A DNA stretch of 64,000 nt from QHXQ01 sp963788965 (GCA_963788965.1 CAWBIK010000005.1:1984001-2048000), one strand, 5' to 3'; shown: positions 40,905 to 51,600, numbered from the stretch's first letter. Notes: generated by a model not told the origin, from the sequence alone. Made by a program: numbers and translations.

Positions 40905-41975
40905 GTGAGAAATTCACAAGTCGCCATCTTGAGCGCGGTGATCTTCGCCGGCGCGTTGATCGTCGCGGGCAGCAACTGGATGCTGGTGCGTTCGGTGCGC
41001 GACGAAGCGCGCGCGGGCGGAGTTGGGCCGCAAAGCATGACGGCGAATGGGCTGACGACGAACGGGAAGCGGGCCGTCGTCGCGTTGATGCCGAAGGCGA
41101 AGGGCGATCCGTATTTCATCAGTTGCAAGGCGGGCGCGGAAGAGGCGGCGAAGGAGTTGGGCGTCGAGCTGTTGTGGGACGGCCCGACCGATCTCGATCC
41201 GGCGAAACAGAACGAAGTGGTCGAAGCGTGGATCACGCGCGGCGTGGATGCGATCGCCGTGAGCGTGGAAAACAAGGTCGGCATCTCGACCGTGCTTGCG
41301 TAAGGCGAAAGAGAAGGGCATCAAGGTCGTTACGTGGGACGCCGACGCAGAGAAGGACGCGCGCGACTTACTTCATCAATCAGGCCACGCCGCAAGGGAT
41401 CGGTTACACGCTGACCGACGAGGCGGCGCGCATCATGGGCGGCAAAGGCGACTTTGCGATCATCACCGCATCTTTGAGCGCGGCGAATCAGAACGAGTGG
41501 ATCAAGTACATCAAAGAGCGTCTGGCCGAGAAGTATCCGGACATGAAACTCGTAGCCATTCAACCGAGCGAGGGCGACCGCGACCGCGCGTTTGCCGAGA
41601 CGCAGACGGTCCTGAAAGTCTATCCGAACGTGAAACTGATCATGGCGATCGCCGCGCCGGCCGTGCCCGGTGCCGCCGAAGCGGTCAAGCAGTCGGGGCG
41701 TACGGACGTTAAGGTCACGGGGCTGTCGCTGCCGAATATGTGCAAGCCCTACATCAAAGAGGGCGTGGTCGAAGCAATCGTGCTGTGGAACACGGCGGAC
41801 CTGGGTTATCTGACCGTCTATGCTTCGCACGCGCTGGCGACCGATAAACTCAAAGGCGGCGATAAAGAGTTCAACGCGGGCCGGCTCGGCACGCCTCGAA
41901 GTGGTGGGCGACGAAGTGCGGCTCGGCAAGCCGTTCATCTTCAACAAGGCGAACATCGATCAGTTTAATTTCTGA
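40905..41975 (+). CDS. Rhamnose-type ABC substrate-binding protein, three frameshifts
   Basis: Periplasmic receptor of RhaS/LsrB type, about 357 codons. GTG start; GGAGG lies eight to nine bases upstream and the permease stop one base before. An uncleaved or cleaved N-terminal segment (AILSAVIFAGALIVAGSN) exports it. Then AVVALMPKAKGDPYFISCKA, GVDAIAVSVENKVGISTVL, VVTWDADAEKDAR, FINQATPQGIGYTLTDEAA, IMAIAAPAVPGAAEAVKQSG and the C-terminal GKPFIFNKANIDQFNF. Extra bases near 41298 (L, g, R-K-A-K), 41366 (R, g, T-Y-F) and 41893 (T, c, L-E-V). Only 16 bases separate it from the GH43 gene. Confidence 0.86.
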
Positions 41976-41991
41976 GGTCTGCGACAGCGGC

Positions 41992-42959
41992 ATGAAATGG
42001 AAGCGGCAAGTTCTATTCGTCGTCTGCGCGGCGCTGCTGTGGTCGCTGGCTCTGCCTGCGGCGTGGGCGCAAGCGAAGCAACGGGCGGCGCGCGCCTACG
42101 TGTTCACCTACTTCAAGGGCAACGGCGCGGACGGCTTGCACCTCGCTTACAGCTACGACGGGCTGACGTGGCAATCGCTCAATAACGACAATGCGCTGTT
42201 GCAGCCGACCATCGGCAAGGATCGGCTGATGCGTGATCCGCACATCACGCGCGGCCCCGACGGCGTGTTTCATCTGGTCTGGACATCTTCTTGGACCGAG
42301 CCTGTGCTCGGCCACGCCACGTCGCTTGATCTGATTCACTGGTCGGAGCAACAAGCCATCAGCCCGATGACGCACGAACCGGGCGCGCGCAACGTCTGGG
42401 CCCCGAAACTTTTTACGACGCCGCGACCAAACGATACTTGCTCTTTTGGGCCACGACGATCCCCGGCCGCTTCCCCGACACCGACGCGACCGGCGACAAA
42501 CAACTCAACCATCGCATCTACCTGACCACGACGAAAGACTTTCGCCGCTTCACGCCGACCCGCCTGTTCTACGATCAGGGCTTCAACGTGATCGACTCGA
42601 CCATCGTGCGCGTCGAGCGGCGTTTCGTCATGTTTCTCAAAGACGAGACGCGCGCGCCCGTCGCGCGGAAGAACCTACGCTACGCCGTGAGCCAGCGGGC
42701 CAAAGGGCCTTACGGTCCGCCGTCGCCGCCCATCACCGGCAACTACTGGGCTGAAGGGCCGTCTGCCATCCAGATCGGCCCGCGCTGGATCGTCTATTTC
42801 GACAAATACACGCTGCATCGCTACGGCGCGGTCGCGTCCGCCGATCTTGAACACTGGGAAGACATCTCCGCGCAGGTCACATTCCCCGAAGGCATGCGCC
42901 ACGGCACGGCCATGGAAGTGTCGCCGAACTTGCTCAAGCAACTGCTCGCCTTGAAGTAG
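41992..42959 (+). CDS. Secreted glycoside hydrolase family 43-like enzyme, one frameshift
   Basis: About 323 codons. Signal peptide with likely cleavage after AAWA (residue 26). Five-bladed beta-propeller signals: HLAYSYDGLTWQSL, RDPHITRGPDGVFHLVWTSSW (general-base Asp), VWAPKL, VIDSTIVRVERRFVMFLKDE (modulating Asp) and WAEGPSAIQIG (general-acid Glu). GH43 enzymes remove arabinose, xylose or galactose from plant polysaccharides; the exact specificity is open. One T is missing in the T run at 42412-42417, restoring L-F-Y-D-A-A-T-K-R. Last gene of the rhamnose transport operon, linking a secreted enzyme to the importer. Confidence 0.8.
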
Positions 42960-43215
42960 CACGCGCGTCGGGCCGGCGGCGCTCCTATTGCTTTTTTTGG
43001 AGGTCTATATTATTTTGGACGCAAATTATGACCAGCTAGTCTTTGCGAGCCGGGAATTTTTAAATTTATTAAAGGTCTGTAGGTTGTTCGGTGCGGGCAT
43101 CTTTCTTGCCTAGAGTTAAGCGTTTGTCGTGGTGCGTTGGGCGGCTGCAATTATATAAATTTTTGCATCAAGCGTAAGGCTCGTCGATCTCGCATGCAGT
43201 CGGGTTCATAACCTG

Positions 43216-43231
43216 AGTTAACCGCTTCACT
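43216..43231. promoter_or_regulatory. LacI-type operator-like palindrome 3
   Basis: AGTTAACCGCTTCACT, 12 of 16 positions symmetric about CG, identical to the site at 26405-26420 except at one base. Lies about 530 bases before the TonB receptor gene and could place the polysaccharide locus under the same repressor. Confidence 0.45.
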
Positions 43232-43640
43232 GTTTGTTATCTGTCGGAGCGCGAGCGAACGAATCTGGCAGCGCATTTGCAGACCTCGGTGTCCAACCCC
43301 CGTCGCCGAGCAGTTTGAACTCCTGTCCCCGTACAAAGGTCAATAGGTCAGAGCAAGGTGGTGCGACTGCCGCCGTCAAGACGGCAGCGAGTGCGGAAAG
43401 GCTTACCACCGGCAACCCGACGCTCGGCCGGGCGCATGCGCCCAGTCTGTCATCCCTGTATGACAAAGTGGTGAGGCTGAAACTCCTTTAACTGTTAAGC
43501 ACCAAAAGCGACGGAGGCGAGTTATGTGCGTGCTGCAAATTACGTTCAGTTCGGGCTGCGCCTCTGTTGCTAAGCAAGGCGATGATCCGGTTCAGACCGC
43601 GCACAGGCCGGATAGCCCGCTGCGCCGCGAAAATTTTCTG

Positions 43641-43674
43641 CGCCGGCTTGCCTAGCGCAAGCCGCAAGCCGGCG
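43641..43674 (+). terminator. GC-rich hairpin 70 bases before the TonB receptor
   Basis: cgccggcttgc (43641-43651) pairs perfectly with gcaagccggcg (43664-43674), loop of 12, followed by TCTCTTTATG. It could be a terminator or attenuator in the leader; the T run is weak. Confidence 0.4.
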
Positions 43675-43744
43675 TCTCTTTATGATTGATGGTAAGGCTT
43701 AACGTGCTTACCTGTTTAGTACGACCCTGAAAGGAAAGAAAACT

Positions 43745-46700
43745 ATGCGAGCGATGCGAACTCTCGCCGCAATTTTGCTCTGCACGGTTGTTGGACTGGC
43801 GCAGACGAACAAGGGTGCCATCAGCGGGACCGTGATCGATCAAAACGGCGCGGCCATCCCGAACGCCACCGTGATAATCACCAACCTCGGCACGAATCAA
43901 AAATCGACGCTCACCACTTCGGAGACGGGCGGCTTCAGCGTCGCCTCGCTCGACCCGGTCACGTACAGCGTGACGGTCGAAGCGCCCGGCTTCAAGAAGG
44001 CCGTGCTTGATACCGTCAAGGTTGATACGGCCACGACCGCCACCGCCGACGTGCTGATGGTGCCCGGCGGGATCGGTGAAGAAGTGACGATCACGGCCTC
44101 GACGCCGCTCGTCAACACGGAGTCGGGCGTGGCCAGCACGACCGTCAACGAGCGCCAGATTCAAGACCTGCCGCTCAGCAACCGCAGCGTGCTTGATCTG
44201 GCCGTCACCTCGCCCAACGTCTCCGGCGACGCGGGCAGCGAAGACCCGGACGTGACTTCCGGGCAGCCTGTGCCCGGTTACAACTTGAGCGTCGGCGGCG
44301 GCCGGCCCGGCAGCACGGCGATCCTCGCGGACGGCGTCAACAACACGGGCGTCGGCATCGCACGCTCGGTCGTTAGCTTCACGCCGGAGACAGTGCAAGA
44401 GTTCACCGTGCAGACCTCGGCTTATTCCGCCGAGTACGGCAACACGGGCGGCGGCGTTATCAACGCGACGACCAAGTCGGGCACGAATCGCTTCAACGGC
44501 GTGGCGCTGTGGTACACGCGCAACCCGATCACGAACGCGCGCCCGTGGCGCACGGGCAACGGCCCCCGCCCGCCCAACAATCTGCGCTACAACCAAGTCT
44601 CGATCTCGGCGGGCGGGCCCGTCTATCTGCCGCGCTTCGGCGAAGGCGGCCCGGCGCTCTACGACGGGCACGACAAGACATTTTTCTTCTTCGCCTTCGA
44701 GCCGCGCTGGCGGCGCGACTTCATCGTGACGACCACGCTCATCCCCACCGCCGCCATGCAGTCGGGCGACTTTCGCGGCCTCCGTCGAACGGCCAGCGGC
44801 TTCTTGCCTGAAAACATTGCCGCCCAATTCAATCAACCGTCCATCGGTCCGGTGAACATCTATCAGCAGTTCACCCGCGACGCCGCCGGCCGTTTGATCC
44901 CGATTGCGTTAGGCACAGGCTTTCAATATTGCCAGTTTGGTGACACTAGAGCGACGCTGAACGCGGCGGGGCAACCGCAGTGTAGTGCGGCGACGAATGC
45001 TACGCCCAACCCGGCCTTGAACGTCATCCCGCAGGCCTTTCTCGATCGGACCGGGCAGAGCATCTTGCAATTCTTGCCGACGCCCGGCGACTACTTCCAG
45101 GACGAGGCGGGTCTGGTCAGAAACTTTGTCGTCAACCGTTTCGTCCGGCAGGACGAGACGCGCTACACCTTGCGACTGGACCACAACTTCAGCAACAACC
45201 AGAAAGCCAACTTCCGTTACACGGTCACGCCCGCCATCGGCATCCGCGGCTTCGGCAGCGACGTGAACGGCAGCACGGGCGTCTTTAGCGATGCCAAGCA
45301 ACTGCTCTTGGCCTTCAACAGCATCATCTCGCCGACCATCGTTAACGACCTGCGGCTCAACTACACGCGCGGCGTCTTCAGCGAAGACTTCTCGCCTGAG
45401 TTCTCGATCAACGGCGGGCGCAACCTTGCGAACGAGTTGGGGCTGCCGAGTTTGACATCGGGCGGGCTGCCGCTGTTCCAGTTCAACTTCGATAACGGCG
45501 GCAACGCCTTCTCCGACATCGGCTCGTCGGGTTCGACCAACAACTTCAACGTCGAGCAACGCTTCAACATCAGCGACATCGTCTATTGGAATCGCGGCAA
45601 TAAGACGTGGAAGCTGGGCATCGATCTCAACGACGCCCGGTTAAACGTCGTGCCGTTCTTCGCGGCCTCCGGCGGTCGTTGGCAGTTCCGTTCGCTGAAC
45701 ACCAGCAGCAACCGCACGACGACCCTCGCCAACGGCGGCAGTTCCTTTGCCAGCTTACTGATCGGCGTGCCTAACGTGGTGGACGTGCGCCCGCTGCTGT
45801 TGAACTACGACTACCGTTGGAAAAGCGGCGCGCTCTTTGTGCAGAACGATTGGAAGCTGCGCCCGAACTTCACCTTGAATCTGGGCTTGCGCTACTCGCT
45901 CCAATATCCGCGCACCGAGAAGAATGATCTTCAGGGCGTGTTCCGTCCCGACCTCGGCACGACCGTGACGCTCACGGACGCGCAACGCCGCGCCGTTACC
46001 ACCGGCCTCGGTCTGCCGACGACCGCTGCCATCCCCGGTTTCGTGCCGACGACGGTGAACATCCCCGCGTTCGCGTTCGCCGGGCGCGGTGGGCGCTCAA
46101 GGTACATCACGGGCGTTGACTATTGGGGCTTCGAGCCGCGCTTCGGCTTCGCCTACAGTCCGAAGATGAAAGTCTTCGGCGTGGACCTGGAGCGCAGATC
46201 GGCCGTCATTCGCGGCGGTTACGGCATCTCGCACGCGCCGCTCACGGGCAACAATCGCAACCCGAACCCGGACTTCGGCTCGTCCACTACGGTCAACACA
46301 CTGGTCAACGGTTCATCCGGCGCGGCCGATGCGACGCAGCCCGTGCGGCTGACCGGCAACCCGCCCGTCTTCAATCCCACACCGCTCGAACAGTTGCTCG
46401 GCGTTAATTCCGACGGCATCGTTCTGACGAACAGCATCGCCATCCCGGCCTTTGCCGACACAGGCTTCGCGGGCGGCGGCTCGAAAGTGCCTTACACGCA
46501 GAACTGGAATCTGGCGCTGCAATTCGAGCCGGTCAGGAACACGAGCCTTGAGATCGCTTACACCGGCAACAAGGGCACGCATCTCTACATGCCGCTCGTC
46601 AACATCAACCCGCGCAGCTTGGACGTGGTGGAATTTCTCGAAGGCAGCAACCTGAGTTCGGACACGACCTTCAACGATCCGCTGGGGCGCAGGAACTTGT

Positions 46701-47842
46701 TGGGGGCCGTCATCACCATCCCGCGCGGCAGCGTTGCCAGCCCGTTCTTCGGCTTCAACCAACTGAACCGCTACTTCGATCCGTCGGCCAACAGCATCCG
46801 CCACGCCGGTTACATAGATTTCCGTCGCCGCGTCGGCCGCGGTTTGACCGTCACGGCAAACTACACTTACGCCAAGTCGATTGACGACGCCTCGGACGCC
46901 AGCCCCGATACGCGCGTGCTCACCGTCAGCAGCACGCAAGGACAAGTCAGCTATGGTGCGCCGCGCACCATTGATCGCGGCCTCTCGACCTACGACGTGA
47001 AGAACAACTTCAGTTCAACCTTCATCTACGATCTGCCGGTCGGGCGCAAGCGCCAATTCCTCGGCGAGATACCGGGCGCGATTGATGCAATCGTCGGCGG
47101 TTGGACCGTCTCCGGCGTGTTCCGCATGCCGGGCGCGACGCCGTTCTTGCCGACGCTCGTTGACACGAACCGCCTCGGCGGTAACAACCGCGTCGTCCGG
47201 CCCGACCTCGTGCCGGGCGTGCCGCTGCGTAATCCGCTGTGGACGCGCGACTGCCCGACGGGCACGAACCCGCGCACCAATCTGCCGTGCGAACCGTTCG
47301 TCAATCCGTCCGCGTTCATGCGCCCGCCCAAAGGCAGCTTGGGCAGTGCGGCGCGCACGCTCGACATACGTTCACCCCGGCAAGAGTACTTCGACGTGTC
47401 GTTCCAAAAGAACTTCCCGTTCCCGTTCGGCAACGAGAGTCATCGGCGGATCAACTTCCGCGTCGATCTGATCAATGCCTTGAACCATCCGAACTTCCGG
47501 CTGAACTCGCTGAACTTCACCAACCTGCCGAATGAGGCTGTGCTCACGGCGGCGGAGTTCAACACTTGGGCGACGGCTAATCCAGGCCGCACGGCGTCGC
47601 TGACGCAGGTGAATAACCTGATCATCAACAGCCGTCTGACCACGGGCGCGTTGCCTTTGAACTTCTTCAGTGTGCCGCTGCCCGAAGGTTTCGTCAGCCG
47701 CTTGCCGGAGACGTTCGACATCACCACGCTGGAAGGCTTGAAGCTCTACCGGCTACGGCAGGCTTACGACACAAGCTTCGGCACGTTGCGCGAAGTCGGC
47801 AGCCCGCGCTACGTCCAGTTCGGGCTGCGCATCTTCTTCTAA
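43745..47842 (+). CDS. TonB-dependent receptor, Oar-like with carboxypeptidase-regulatory domain
   Basis: 1,365 residues, intact. Signal peptide TLAAILLCTVVGLAQ; then an Ig-like carboxypeptidase-regulatory-like domain (GAISGTVIDQNGAAIPNATV, about residues 24-100). A plug domain follows (NERQIQDLPLSNRSVLDLAV near 138, then SVGGGRPGSTAILADGVNN), and then a long beta-barrel ending in aromatic VQFGLRIFF, the outer-membrane insertion signal. This architecture without SusD is typical of Acidobacteriota. AAAGGA lies eight bases before the start. First gene of the pectin/hemicellulose locus; the likely job is import of oligosaccharides released by the enzymes that follow. Confidence 0.9.
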   Translation: MRAMRTLAAILLCTVVGLAQTNKGAISGTVIDQNGAAIPNATVIITNLGTNQKSTLTTSETGGFSVASLDPVTYSVTVEAPGFKKAVLDTVKVDTATTATADVLMVPGGIGEEVTITASTPLVNTESGVASTTVNERQIQDLPLSNRSVLDLAVTSPNVSGDAGSEDPDVTSGQPVPGYNLSVGGGRPGSTAILADGVNNTGVGIARSVVSFTPETVQEFTVQTSAYSAEYGNTGGGVINATTKSGTNRFNGVALWYTRNPITNARPWRTGNGPRPPNNLRYNQVSISAGGPVYLPRFGEGGPALYDGHDKTFFFFAFEPRWRRDFIVTTTLIPTAAMQSGDFRGLRRTASGFLPENIAAQFNQPSIGPVNIYQQFTRDAAGRLIPIALGTGFQYCQFGDTRATLNAAGQPQCSAATNATPNPALNVIPQAFLDRTGQSILQFLPTPGDYFQDEAGLVRNFVVNRFVRQDETRYTLRLDHNFSNNQKANFRYTVTPAIGIRGFGSDVNGSTGVFSDAKQLLLAFNSIISPTIVNDLRLNYTRGVFSEDFSPEFSINGGRNLANELGLPSLTSGGLPLFQFNFDNGGNAFSDIGSSGSTNNFNVEQRFNISDIVYWNRGNKTWKLGIDLNDARLNVVPFFAASGGRWQFRSLNTSSNRTTTLANGGSSFASLLIGVPNVVDVRPLLLNYDYRWKSGALFVQNDWKLRPNFTLNLGLRYSLQYPRTEKNDLQGVFRPDLGTTVTLTDAQRRAVTTGLGLPTTAAIPGFVPTTVNIPAFAFAGRGGRSRYITGVDYWGFEPRFGFAYSPKMKVFGVDLERRSAVIRGGYGISHAPLTGNNRNPNPDFGSSTTVNTLVNGSSGAADATQPVRLTGNPPVFNPTPLEQLLGVNSDGIVLTNSIAIPAFADTGFAGGGSKVPYTQNWNLALQFEPVRNTSLEIAYTGNKGTHLYMPLVNINPRSLDVVEFLEGSNLSSDTTFNDPLGRRNLLGAVITIPRGSVASPFFGFNQLNRYFDPSANSIRHAGYIDFRRRVGRGLTVTANYTYAKSIDDASDASPDTRVLTVSSTQGQVSYGAPRTIDRGLSTYDVKNNFSSTFIYDLPVGRKRQFLGEIPGAIDAIVGGWTVSGVFRMPGATPFLPTLVDTNRLGGNNRVVRPDLVPGVPLRNPLWTRDCPTGTNPRTNLPCEPFVNPSAFMRPPKGSLGSAARTLDIRSPRQEYFDVSFQKNFPFPFGNESHRRINFRVDLINALNHPNFRLNSLNFTNLPNEAVLTAAEFNTWATANPGRTASLTQVNNLIINSRLTTGALPLNFFSVPLPEGFVSRLPETFDITTLEGLKLYRLRQAYDTSFGTLREVGSPRYVQFGLRIFF

Positions 47843-48001
47843 ACAGGAAGACGCTCCGCCAGCTTCGGACTGAGCAGGTGCAACACTGCAAAGGGCGGTC
47901 GGCTCACGGGCCGCCGCCCTTTGCGCTTCGCATCCGGTTCAAAAGTGAAGTCGCCGGTTTTGTCGGGGCCGTTGATTGGCCCGCAGTATGTAAGGAGAAA
48001 G

Positions 48002-49363
48002 ATGATGAGCCGCAAATTCGCGTGGTTGAAATTCGTGTCGCTGATCACGTTCACTTTGATCTGTTTCGCGGCGGCCACCGGCCAGACGATCCCGCGCGAG
48101 TGGATCGACCCGGACACGGGCCATCGCGTCATCCGCTTGTCCGACGAACCGGGCAGCCAGAGCCTCTACTTTCACCAGCACGCTTACACGCCCGACGGCG
48201 AGAAGCTGATCATCACGACGCCCACGGGTCTGGCCACGATCAATCTCAAGACGCGCGCCATTGAGAAGGTCGTCGAGGGCCGGGTCAACGTCATGGTCGT
48301 CGGCCGCAAAACGGGGCAGGTCTATTACGTCAAATATGTGCGCGCGAGTAGTCCGCCGACCGCGACCGTCTATGCGGTTGATCTCAATACAAAAGCCACG
48401 CGCGAGGTCGTCAAGCTGCCGCCCGGCACGTCCGTCTCCACCGTGAACGCGGACGAGACGTTGCTCGCGGGCACGATTGACGAGAAGTTGAGCGCCGCGA
48501 TCAGAGAAGGCCGCGCGCCCGGCGGTCAAGGCAATCAACGCCCCGCCACGCCGAGCGGCGACCCCGCGCCCGATGCGCCGCAAGCGCCGCGCGGCGATGC
48601 CTATCCCGGCAAAGGCGAGATGATGGAACGTCGCCTCGCCGAGCGGCGACCGCTGCAACTCGTCACCGTTGACACGCGCACAGGTGAAGTCAAGACCCTG
48701 TTGCGCGGCACGGACTGGTACAACCACCTACAGTTCTCGCCCACCGACCCGACGCTCTTGATGTTTTGCCACGAAGGGCCGTGGCACAAAGTTGATCGCA
48801 CGTGGACGATTCGCACGGACGGCACGGGGCTGACGAAGATTCACCCGCGCACCATCAACATGGAGATCGCCGGGCACGAGTTCTTCAGCAACGATGGCAA
48901 GACGATCTGGTACGACTTGCAGACGCCGCGCAGTCAAGTCTTCTGGCTCGCGGGCTACGACGTGGCCACGGGCGCGCGGACGTGGTATCACCTCGAACGC
49001 CCTGAGTGGTCTGTGCATTACAACGTGTCGCCCGACGGGACGCTGTTTGCCGGCGACGGCGGCGGCCCCGATAGCGTGGCCAAGCCCGACAACGGGCAAT
49101 GGATTTATCTGTTCCGGCCCGAAATGGTTCCCGACCGCGCGGGCGATGCGTTGCCGAACGCGAAAGATTTGATCAAGCCCGGTTACTTCAAAGCGGAGAA
49201 GATGGTCAACCTGGCCAAGCACAACTACAACCTTGAGCCGAACGTGACCTTCACGCCCGACATGAAGTGGCTCGTCTTTCGCTCGAACATGTTCGGCCCA
49301 ACTCACGTCTTCGCCGTCGAGATTCAAAAGAGCCGACAGACCAGTAGTGCCGCGCACGACTAA
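48002..49363 (+). CDS. Oligogalacturonate lyase (PL22 family)
   Basis: About 453 residues, intact. A signal peptide (LVSLITFTLICFAAATG-like) shows export. Beta-propeller lyase signals are YFHQHAYTPDGEKLIIT, DWYNHLQFSPTDPTLLMF followed by CHEGPWHKVDRTWTIRTDG, and HNYNLEPNVTFTPDMKWLVF near the end. The histidines in these blocks correspond to the metal and base residues of the family. It cleaves short unsaturated galacturonides to 4-deoxy-L-threo-5-hexosulose uronate. AAGGAG lies four to seven bases before the tandem ATGs at 48002 and 48005. An insertion rich in Pro/Gly/Ala (residues about 165-200) looks like a flexible loop. Confidence 0.85.
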   Translation: MMSRKFAWLKFVSLITFTLICFAAATGQTIPREWIDPDTGHRVIRLSDEPGSQSLYFHQHAYTPDGEKLIITTPTGLATINLKTRAIEKVVEGRVNVMVVGRKTGQVYYVKYVRASSPPTATVYAVDLNTKATREVVKLPPGTSVSTVNADETLLAGTIDEKLSAAIREGRAPGGQGNQRPATPSGDPAPDAPQAPRGDAYPGKGEMMERRLAERRPLQLVTVDTRTGEVKTLLRGTDWYNHLQFSPTDPTLLMFCHEGPWHKVDRTWTIRTDGTGLTKIHPRTINMEIAGHEFFSNDGKTIWYDLQTPRSQVFWLAGYDVATGARTWYHLERPEWSVHYNVSPDGTLFAGDGGGPDSVAKPDNGQWIYLFRPEMVPDRAGDALPNAKDLIKPGYFKAEKMVNLAKHNYNLEPNVTFTPDMKWLVFRSNMFGPTHVFAVEIQKSRQTSSAAHD

Positions 49364-49414
49364 AGGGCCGCGCCGCACAACTTCTGCCAGCGGCGCGCGC
49401 TCAGCAAGCAGCTT

Positions 49415-51600
49415 ATGGTGTCACGTCGTAATTTTCTGCGCGGCTTGCTCGGCTGCGGCGGCCTTTATCACGCTGCTACGGGCAAGCTGATCCGCGCAGC
49501 CGACTTAAAACAACAACGTACCAGCGGCGCTAACTTGATTGACCGGGCCGCGCTGGTCGCCCGGCACAATCCTGTCTTGCATCAGCTTGAGCCTCTGTCG
49601 CCCTTATCACTTGGCAACGGCGAGTTTGCGTTCACGGGCGACATCACGGGGCTACAAACGTTTCCGCACGCGCACGAGAACGCGATGCCGCTTTGCACGA
49701 TGGCGCAATGGGGCTGGCACACAACGCCTCTGCCGCGCAGTCTCGATCCTAAAGCATTGCGCCTCACGCAATACGACACGCACGGGCGCACGGTCGGTTA
49801 TCACACGGGCGCGGACGGGCAGCAGGAATTATTCAACTGGCTGCGCGAGAACCCGCACCGGCTGCATCTCGGTCGCATCGGTTTGCGCTTGCTCAGGAGC
49901 GATCAAGCAGAGGCGCGCCTCGAAGACATTTCGGAGATCGAACAGCGACTTGATCTGTGGACCGGCAGCTTGACCAGTCGTTTCCAGTTCGCGGGGCAAC
50001 CCGTGCGTGTGCAGACTTCGGTGCATCCGCAACTTGACTCTGCTGGCCGTCGTGATTGAATCGCCGCTGATCAACGAAGGTCGTTTAGCCGTGCGGCTGT
50101 CTTTCCCTTACGGCTCGCCCGCGATGAATGCTGCTGATTGGGGGCACGCCGATCTTCATCAATCAAAGCTCAACGCACAGACCGCGCGCCGCGCCGACAT
50201 ACAACGCACACTCGACGCGGACGAGTACTTCGTTGCCGTCGCATGGGACACCGCCGCGACGCTAACGGTTGAAGCCGCACACGCTTTTCTGCTGACCCCG
50301 GCCGGGCGCAACTCGCGGCTCGAATTTATCGTCGCCTTCGCGCCGCGACAGTTGAGCAGATCGCTGCCGGGCGCGAGCGCGACGATGGCGGCCAGTGCCG
50401 CACATTGGTCGCGCTTCTGGCTGCAAGGCGGCGCGGTCGAGTTGGCCGAAAGTCGGGACAAGCGCGCGCTCGAACTCGAACGGCGCGTCGTCCTGTCGCA
50501 GTATCTCACCGCGATCCAGTGCGCGGGGTCGCAGCCGCCGCAGGAGACGGGGCTGACGGTCAACAGTTGGTACGGCAAGTTTCATTTGGAGATGCACTGG
50601 TGGCACGCCGCGCACTTCGCGCTGTGGGACCGGTTGCCACTGTTGGAGCGGAGTCTCGCTTGGTATCAAAAGATTCTGCCGGGCGCGCAAGCACGGGCGC
50701 ACGCGCAAGGGTTACGCGGGCGCGCGCTGGCCCAAGATGGTCGGGCCCGAAGGGCGCGATAGTCCGTCGCCGATTGGGCCGCTGCTGATCTGGCAACAGC
50801 CGCACCCGATCTTCTATGCGGAGCTTTGCTATCAGGCGCGCGGCGGTCGCCGGACGCTTGAGCGTTACCGGCAGATCGTCTTCGAGACGGCCGAGTTCAT
50901 GGCGTCCTTTGCGTTCTTTGAGCGACAACGCGGGCGCTACGTGCTCGGCCCGCCGGTCATCCCCGCGCAGGAGAATCATCCGGCGCGCGAGACGTGGAAT
51001 CCAACCTTCGAGTTGGCTTATTGGACCTACGGCTTGCAGACGGCGCAAGCGTGGCGCGAGCGTCTGGGGTTGGGGCGCAACGCGGCGTGGGATCGCGTGC
51101 TGAACAAGCTTGCGCCGTTGCCGGTCAGAGATGGTGTCTATCTGGCGCACGAGAATTGCCCGCAGACTTACACGGAGCGGAATTACGATCATCCTTCCAT
51201 GCTCGGCGCGCTCGGCATCTTGCCCGGCGACGGCGTTGACCGCGCGACCATGCGCCGCACGCTCGCTAAAGTGATGAAGGAATGGCAGTGGGACAAGACG
51301 TGGGGCTGGGATTATCCGATGACGGCGATGACGGCGGCGCGGCTTGATGAGACGGCGACGGCCGTGGACGCGTTGTTAATGCCGATGGAGAAGAATCGCT
51401 ATCTCCCGAACGGGCACAACTGGCAGCGGCCGAACCTGCCCTGTTACTTGCCCGGCAACGGCGGCTTGCTCTACGCGGTCGCGTTGATGGCGGCGGGTTG
51501 GCGCGATGCGCCGCGCCGCCACGCGCCCGGTTTCCCGGCCGACGGTTCGTGGCGCGTGCGTTGGGAAGGGTTGGATGCAACGCTGCTGCGGCAACTATGA
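49415..51600 (+). CDS. Tat-exported GH65-like (alpha/alpha)6 glycosidase, two frameshifts
   Basis: About 728 codons. Twin-arginine signal SRRNFLRGLLGCGG at the N-terminus. N-terminal super-sandwich-like part (LSPLSLGNGEFAFTGDITG), then an alpha-barrel part with MHWWHAAHFALWDRLPLLER, GYAGARWPKMVGPEGRDSP, WQQPHPIFYAELCYQ and NYDHPSMLGALGILPG. These patterns resemble GH65 and relatives (clan GH-L, GH95). I cannot name the substrate. Extra bases near 50036 (P, c, N-L-T-L-L-A-V) and 50712 (A, c, K-G-Y). The last codons overlap the next ATG (ATGA). Confidence 0.65.

Larger units (their letters stand above)
42960..43744. other. Long non-coding leader before the TonB receptor
   Basis: 785 bases without a supported gene; a frame of 85 codons at 43234-43491 lacks family features. 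It holds the operator-like site at 43216, a cluster of possible RNA helices at 43357-43465 and a strong hairpin at 43641-43674. It is more AT-rich near 43000-43170 than the flanking genes, as expected for a promoter region. Confidence 0.5.

Noticed and set aside
28016..41975. Genome-wide programmed +1 frameshifting or gene decay in the rhamnose operon
   Set aside because: Sites share no slippery motif, missing bases also occur, and conserved residues are kept. A consensus artefact explains this more simply.
43234..43491. 85-codon frame in the TonB receptor leader
   Set aside because: Composition is unlike a protein of this genome, no Shine-Dalgarno is seen, and the stretch contains several possible RNA helices.
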